This document shows positions 59,401 through 64,000 of a DNA stretch of 64,000 bases, piece by piece. A program made the position numbers and the translations under genes. The DNA lies in the NCBI GenBank assembly GCA_016287385.1, contig JAEEWM010000027.1, positions 1 to 64,000 of the forward strand, written 5' to 3'. Under the pieces are notes generated by a model. That model was not told the origin of the DNA. It searched no databases and saw only the letters and a program-made list of their open reading frames with translations. Origin of the DNA: Clostridiaceae bacterium. GTDB taxonomy: Bacteria > Bacillota > Clostridia > Oscillospirales > Acutalibacteraceae. Each line of letters begins with the position of its first letter. Position 1 is the stretch's first letter.

Positions 59401-62400
59401 CTGCATGTATTTAAGGAACGCTTCCGGACTTGCCTGTTCGGTTATAGCCGCAACGTAAACCTGCTCAAAGAGAGCCGCCATAACGCCGCTGACGTGCGCT
59501 ATCATCCAGTTGGAATCGGTTTGTTCGCTTCGGGTATACTTGGCGCGCTGAACGTTAAGATATTGCACGAGGTATTCCGCTATATCCTTCCTGTCAGCCT
59601 TAGACATCGGCTTAAACGCACCCGGTGCATTTGCCGCCGACTTGAATATGGCTTCCTCGATTAAATCCATCAGCTTATTTACAAGCGGCGAACCCGTGCT
59701 GAGCGCACCGGTGGTAAAGTCGTTGCGGACCGCCTCGTAGGTGTGATAATTGAGTTTGAGTGTTGCGTCGCCGAACGCGCCCATCGCCTTATTCATCTCA
59801 TCCTGCTCATTTGCAAGCTGTATGAGCTGCATGGTGTTCTTTATAAACTCGGCGCAATCCTTCAAGGCATCAAACTCGCTTGCAAGCTCAAGTCCTTCGT
59901 TTCCGAGTACGTCGAGAATTGCCGAATAGTCCTTGGTGGACGCTTCACCGAGAGCGGTGCTGAAATTCTTTACCTTGTCTTTGAGCGAGCGGAAGTTTTC
60001 TTTCGCCTCATAAACGTCCTTTACCTTTCCGATACCATCCGCGGTCTTGGGGAATATCTTTGCAAGGTAGTTGTCGTTTATGTCTTCATTTTCATATGCC
60101 GCCTTTACGGCATCCCATGTGGTTTCAAGCTTATACTTCTTGATAAGCTCGTCAAAGTCCTTGTCATAATCGCCGCGCAGATAGTGATTGAGCATAATAT
60201 GACCTTTTTCGAGCAACACCGTATTATTGAGACCTATTACGGAGCCCTGCAAAGCGGTAAGAAGTTCTGACGCCCTGAGCAGACGCTTCTGTACGTCATT
60301 GTAGTTGTAATAATCCTCGTCGTCGAAAACCTGGTCGTTTACAGAAGTCATATAGAGGCTGTGGAGCATCGCAAACGTCTCGGTGAACTGTATCGTTATT
60401 TCCGCATTGATGGCAAAGCAGTTGTCTGCAAGTCCGTTAAGTTTGGTTTCAAACTTCGGAAGGTCGTCAACACTGACGCCCGCCTGCGAAACAAGCTCGT
60501 CATAGGCGAAAAGTCCGGTGTTTACGATATTGATAAGACTGCTTATCTTGCCGTCGAGTTCACCGAGCCTGGCGGTGAGACTGCTGTTGATTCTCTTTGC
60601 GGGTTTAAGACTGCCGAAGTTTTCTATCTGCCTTATATTGGTCTCGATTTGGCTCTTCTTCGCAGTACCGGCTTTAAGAGCGTTCTTGAACGGCTGTATA
60701 TGGCCGATGATACCGTCGGCGGTATCAAATACCGCGCCCATAAGCAATGTTCCGGTAAACACCTGGTCAATGAGCGATTTTTCATCATCGCCGCCTTCGG
60801 CATCCGGAAGCTCAGGCTTCTCGGTAGTGTTTGCGCCGAAGAATCCGAGCACGTTTGCAACAACGGTAGATACAAATGACAAATACTTCTGAACACCGAC
60901 TATGACCTTTGCGGTCTGCATCATTTTGGCGTTGGTGTAAGCGTCTTCAACTCTGGTGCCGAAATCGCCGACCGTTGAATACATCATTATACCGAGATTT
61001 TTGGATATCTCGCCGATAAGTTCCGCAATCCTTGACGGGTCTTCGGGTTCACGGTCATCTTCTTCGTTACCACAACTGCCGACCGGCTTGCCGCCGATGT
61101 ATATGACCGGCTTAAAGTTGGTCTTCTTGGGAGGCTTGGGCAATTCAATCGGATGCGGCTTGATATCGGTCGGAACGCCGTCTTTGCCCTTGCCTATCAC
61201 GTTGAGCTTATAGATTACATAAACGCTTTCGCCCGCCTCGATAGGTTCGAGTATTATCTCTTCGGGTACGGGCTGGTCATCCCAGCTGAGATACCACTGA
61301 ACGAGATCCTCGGAAGAAGCGTTCGCGCCCGGATAATCATTCATACTGCCGGTCTTGTAGGACGAAAGTCTTATTCTCTCGCCGTTAAGCGACGGTATAT
61401 CAAGCGCCGAGAGCTGTATCTCGTCGGAACGACCGAAGCCGGAATTTGTCAGAACAATGGCTACATAGTAAACGTCGGAGTCTTCATCAAGCTGGAACAC
61501 TTCCTCGTGATACGTAATATCCGCGGGAAGCTGAACGTTCTGAACGACCGGGTCTGTAATTCCGGTATACGTCCTGCCGGCGCGCTTGAAGCTGTACTCG
61601 ACCCACGCGTAGCTTGTTCCGGATGATTCCCTGATATTCTCCGCCGCCTCGGACGCCTGCTCGGGCGTCATATAACCGGCGTCTATCAGATAAGTAAACA
61701 TATCGTTACTGTAAAGCTGTGAGAGCGGTTCAAGGTCAAAGTCTATTGCAAAACTGCCGTTTGCAAGGAGAGTTCCGACGTCAATACCGTTGCTGGTGGC
61801 AAATTTGCCGAGTATTTCCGCTTCACTGAGTCCGTCCCAGCCCTTTACGCCGCTCGCCTTTACTATTGTAGGCGATACGTAGAAGTCCGCGTTCTTGAGC
61901 GTTGCACCGGAAGCAATTTTGCCGTTTTCATCGGGCATCATATCGGATATGATGACCGTAAATTCGAGCTCTTCAATCGATTCGAGATTACTCGGATTAT
62001 CAAAGCCTACCGAAAGTCTGGAATGTTCCTCGCTGGTGATGATATCCTGCGAGAATCCCACCTTGAAGCCGTCATTATTCTTGGCGGAATTTGTAGAGGA
62101 TGAAGAGCTTGAAGCTCCGGAGCCCGACAGAAGCTTTTTACTGAAGGTCTTTGCCGGCGCGTTGGAGCCTGTCGAGAACGCGCCCTCTAAACGTTCGGTG
62201 GTATAGAGCGATTCAACGTTGTCCCCAAGATAATAGCCGTTGGGGATATAATCAACCTGTACGGGTATTGTACGGGTGATTTTCTTCATTTCGGTAAGAC
62301 TGCCTTCGGCAAATTCGAGAGCGCTTCTGCCTTCAACGATAATATCGAACTTATAAAGCTTCGGCGTTTCCTTGGTGTGAAGCGGTACTCTCGAATCCGG

Positions 62401-64000
62401 TTCGCCTATGCTGCTGTCGGCGGGCGCTACCGTAAGTACCCTGCCGTTCTCCGATACGGATATCTTATTGTACAAATGCTTTGTGAGATATCCTCTGTCG
62501 TCAATGGCGGTGTTTTCTTTATCCCAGACGGTGTAATAGGTGTTCCAGCTGCACCCTTCCGGAAGCGTTAAGGTATAGTTATCACCGACTTTTTCCACCA
62601 CAGCGTCAATATAAAGTGCCGAAAGGTCAAGATTCCACGAGAAGTCAAATGTCTCCTGCGGAGCGAGCGTGCCGACTTCAAGCGTATCGGTATATCCGTC
62701 CTTACCCCTGAATTTAATGTACTGCGACGGGATATCACGCGATTCTATCCTTACGGTAACGTCGGTGACGTTGTGATTTGCGTTGCCGACTGTCAGGTCG
62801 GTGTTCATAATCGCAAGACGGCTTATTATTCTGCCGTTTGTATAGGTTATTTCCACCTCGTCCACCGGATAGTCCGACATAATATCGGGTTTCTCAGATT
62901 CATAGGCGCCGCCGTATTTGAGTTTATACATCGCGTCGTCATACGCCTGATTCTTTGAGGTATAGGAATCTATGGTCTTTTCGGTAGATGAAGAAGAAGT
63001 GATAACGAAAAGCTGCTGCTCAACTATTATTTTTTCCGGAATCATATCGATTATCGGGAGAACCTCGATTTGACCGGTAACCGCTTTAAGACCGTTTCCG
63101 GAAACGCTGATATTGTACGTACCCGACGGAATATTAGTGAACTGTACCGTTCCGCCGTTTGACAGGTTACTGCCTACCGTTACGGCGCCGCTTATATCGC
63201 CGGTATACGATTTCGGGTCTATCGGCTGGACGCTGTACGCGGACGATACCGGACCGTAAAGCGTGACTTTACCGTCGGTTATTACCGTTCCGTCGGCGGT
63301 GACTACCTTAATCACCTTGGTGCCGATGGCGTGCGCGGTCACGTAAACCGTCATCGGAATGTACACGGTATCAACTTCATCCGCACTGATTATAAGGGTA
63401 AGGTCATACTTGCTCGCGCTTACGTTTTCCTGCGGCGCGAAGGTTACGGAAATTCTCGCGGCGCCTTCGGCGGTTCCGATATCATAGCCCTTGAAGTAGG
63501 GGTAAACCGTTGTGGTAAGCGCGTCTTCCGAAGGAACGCCGCCCACCGTAACAAGACTTGCCCACGGAACAGAGCATCCGTTCTTATCAACAAGTACGGC
63601 GCTAAGTCCGGTAAGATTACCTGTGCCGAGGTTTACCACTCTGTAACTGAAGGTTTTTGCCTCGCCGGGTGCGGCGGAGGTCTTTACCGCGAGAGGATCT
63701 GTATCGGCGCTCATAAACCCGTCCCCGTCGGAGGCGAGATTAAGGTTTGTTATATCCATAATCGGCTTCGGAACCGTAACCGTAACGCTTATGACCTTAT
63801 CCACCGCGTAGGCGCCCTTATCCGTATCACAGGCAAGTGTAAGAATTATCTCATATTTGCCGGGGAGACATCCGGCAGCGTCTATCTGCATAGTGGCGTC
63901 GATCGCGTTGTACTCTATTCCCTTGCCGTTTACCGATACGCCTTCGGTCACCGCTTCAAGCAGGCTTGCGGTCTTCTTATCCAGCACGAACGCGTGGCCG
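56455..64000 (-). CDS. Giant secreted multi-domain dockerin protein, N-terminus outside the window
   Basis: The frame is open to the window edge, leaving about 2,515 residues. In order these hold Ig/CARDB-like beta domains (first 230 residues), a carboxypeptidase-regulatory-like domain (about 240-325) and further beta domains to about 980. A helical region of about 700 residues follows (RIAELIGEISKNLGIMMYSTVGDF onward), then a CARDB-like domain, a PPC-like domain and more Ig-like repeats. A 62-residue type I dockerin with two calcium loops ends the protein. No catalytic domain is seen in the visible part. The dockerin nearly matches that of the 51884-52576 protein. It ends at its own terminator and should be exported; the signal peptide lies outside. 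Confidence 0.82.
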   Translation of the reverse strand, partial: GHAFVLDKKTASLLEAVTEGVSVNGKGIEYNAIDATMQIDAAGCLPGKYEIILTLACDTDKGAYAVDKVISVTVTVPKPIMDITNLNLASDGDGFMSADTDPLAVKTSAAPGEAKTFSYRVVNLGTGNLTGLSAVLVDKNGCSVPWASLVTVGGVPSEDALTTTVYPYFKGYDIGTAEGAARISVTFAPQENVSASKYDLTLIISADEVDTVYIPMTVYVTAHAIGTKVIKVVTADGTVITDGKVTLYGPVSSAYSVQPIDPKSYTGDISGAVTVGSNLSNGGTVQFTNIPSGTYNISVSGNGLKAVTGQIEVLPIIDMIPEKIIVEQQLFVITSSSSTEKTIDSYTSKNQAYDDAMYKLKYGGAYESEKPDIMSDYPVDEVEITYTNGRIISRLAIMNTDLTVGNANHNVTDVTVRIESRDIPSQYIKFRGKDGYTDTLEVGTLAPQETFDFSWNLDLSALYIDAVVEKVGDNYTLTLPEGCSWNTYYTVWDKENTAIDDRGYLTKHLYNKISVSENGRVLTVAPADSSIGEPDSRVPLHTKETPKLYKFDIIVEGRSALEFAEGSLTEMKKITRTIPVQVDYIPNGYYLGDNVESLYTTERLEGAFSTGSNAPAKTFSKKLLSGSGASSSSSSTNSAKNNDGFKVGFSQDIITSEEHSRLSVGFDNPSNLESIEELEFTVIISDMMPDENGKIASGATLKNADFYVSPTIVKASGVKGWDGLSEAEILGKFATSNGIDVGTLLANGSFAIDFDLEPLSQLYSNDMFTYLIDAGYMTPEQASEAAENIRESSGTSYAWVEYSFKRAGRTYTGITDPVVQNVQLPADITYHEEVFQLDEDSDVYYVAIVLTNSGFGRSDEIQLSALDIPSLNGERIRLSSYKTGSMNDYPGANASSEDLVQWYLSWDDQPVPEEIILEPIEAGESVYVIYKLNVIGKGKDGVPTDIKPHPIELPKPPKKTNFKPVIYIGGKPVGSCGNEEDDREPEDPSRIAELIGEISKNLGIMMYSTVGDFGTRVEDAYTNAKMMQTAKVIVGVQKYLSFVSTVVANVLGFFGANTTEKPELPDAEGGDDEKSLIDQVFTGTLLMGAVFDTADGIIGHIQPFKNALKAGTAKKSQIETNIRQIENFGSLKPAKRINSSLTARLGELDGKISSLINIVNTGLFAYDELVSQAGVSVDDLPKFETKLNGLADNCFAINAEITIQFTETFAMLHSLYMTSVNDQVFDDEDYYNYNDVQKRLLRASELLTALQGSVIGLNNTVLLEKGHIMLNHYLRGDYDKDFDELIKKYKLETTWDAVKAAYENEDINDNYLAKIFPKTADGIGKVKDVYEAKENFRSLKDKVKNFSTALGEASTKDYSAILDVLGNEGLELASEFDALKDCAEFIKNTMQLIQLANEQDEMNKAMGAFGDATLKLNYHTYEAVRNDFTTGALSTGSPLVNKLMDLIEEAIFKSAANAPGAFKPMSKADRKDIAEYLVQYLNVQRAKYTRSEQTDSNWMIAHVSGVMAALFEQVYVAAITEQASPEAFLKYMQASGTKKTLNSYLDKTMEKRIFREVRKGAIAKLDSAKAIAGRYGTNIGKNSSYPVKEIVEYLEGLSQKIAAAANIDQISTRRYKDLNLWLVGSSTGTKLSIDTNFVMSFRDYQKALLNTDMINAENAMVVVNYWTAAMYDLIVRSALLVVTLSPNAISASLGATATATWDSLADQVFTKLDDEWKQRSMLTAMSIADLAVTMGATVMKEVKIADSIYDLISALDTAVVFDPPLDIELVTYSIKDVVIPNGEATGTGEVLVTFRNDGDKAVAISPSVSLYTSLGKVETVDFSSNSILIPAGQTAEFIGEFTVTRSALLDSTGYTAVLSYSASEPETVSIVKEQGPFVKHFYAGTEQQISAMRNKVSAGTLVSGWVTGQDVLTGSITVKAGQSLRIFAAAPVNGKISIEIISPSGETVTAESFINEGDYAIIGNCEAGAYTVKVTTPEGFDNRITVEGIVSSYNKAITDVHSETEAVINCNSVDSDGKYFATVNFGISESAGMDAGAIAATLEFEDENLTATLTGADDMVLTPGGALNGTFVIKANQNTPAGVYTGTLKVIFDANKCDPAFLSLTSGAGTGNWRIEGGMAVYTAQITVKVDTAVPAAPEFNVTEGEKEGSVSVTGNAPGAELVVITFENDYEFEDDEGNPDTYTSTVIAAILNPVADGSFNVTVPKPAVDSRIKAVAVNAAGGMSKGAAVDVTGHNETPEENVKYADSFTSISAAQVEGKRDVKVTLYGAQITGLTVNGDILYRIVDSQPDADYPANGEFDRTEWISAGAVSSFTVRNVLEGQYIEVVQVISEDVASGDETGAEYTVVRHGAVAATVDEIPGYTVSGQLVPTDAKADAAGSKVILTDLNDSSVTYTADVQISEGTATYTFTDVVAGTYVLSIDGKKIEADEIIVSVTDGEVNVNVEVRAAYIPGDINGDGSVNNKDLTRLFQYLSDWDVWVNEAALDVNGDGNVNNKDLTRFFQYLSDWDVQIF
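56458..56643 (-). repeat. Dockerin-coding segment, copy 2
   Basis: This is the partner of 51887-52075. The two encode D-I/V-N-G-D-G-x-V-N-N-K-D loops and the same SDWDV linkers. Confidence 0.8.

Overview
The window is chromosomal DNA of a spore-forming, anaerobic-type member of the Clostridia, probably an uncultured Ruminococcaceae/Oscillospiraceae-like lineage. The grounds are the Bacillota-style promoters and ribosome sites, a PdaB-type spore deacetylase and a CotJC-like manganese catalase, lysine and ZTP riboswitches, the diaminopimelate dehydrogenase route to lysine, and secreted cohesin/dockerin proteins. Most of it is dense housekeeping sequence in long co-directional operons. Accessory material is confined to a few short scars. 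The lineage is an inference from gene content, not from a marker search.

Layout. 1-690: the last bases of an RNA gene ending in CCA, a second tmRNA/tRNA-like CCA end, two strong terminators and a multi-hairpin repeat element. 692-1411: aquaporin. 1501-4988: lysine riboswitch and dapA-ddh-lysA. 5041-7122: a small zinc-ribbon membrane protein and the YifB/ComM ATPase. 7201-9277: a decaying mobile-element scar with a DUF4177-like protein, a ribbon-helix-helix regulator with four tandem operator octamers, and frameshifted, internally repeated fragments of a phage/ICE polyvalent-type protein. 9278-18640 (minus strand): one operon holding every step from DAHP synthase to phenylalanine and tyrosine, including an aroE-aroK fusion. 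It is preceded by a short leader peptide packed with Phe and Tyr codons and by an antiterminator/terminator pair. 18763-19866: a secreted cohesin-like protein. 19970-21568: a tRNA 3' remnant, an acetyltransferase, a short-repeat patch and tRNA-Trp and tRNA-Met.

21654-27224 (minus): maf, the yfmF/yfmH peptidase pair, lgt, folD and a membrane protein. 27364-31926 (plus): nrdR, gltX, glnS and a Nif3-family gene. 31982-34248: manganese catalase, spore deacetylase, and an XRE regulator facing a zinc-ribbon protein across two copies of a near-identical 19-bp palindrome. 34308-37725: rhamnose catabolism (rhaB-rhaA-rhaD). 38964-50287: nine purine genes under a ZTP riboswitch. The AICAR transformylase and the IMP cyclohydrolase are separate genes, and the amidophosphoribosyltransferase lacks its N-terminal cysteine. 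50686-51732: a GntR/LacI-type regulator.

51884-56290 (minus): a signalling operon of a seven-helix sensor with a degenerate kinase tail, a second membrane histidine kinase and a LuxR-type response regulator, ending in a secreted cohesin-plus-dockerin protein. 56455-64000: the C-terminal 2,500 residues or so of a giant secreted protein whose dockerin nearly matches that of the smaller one. The two parts most worth following up are the leader-peptide attenuator on the complete aromatic operon and the sensor-kinase-regulator operon that carries a cohesin/dockerin protein next to a giant dockerin protein.
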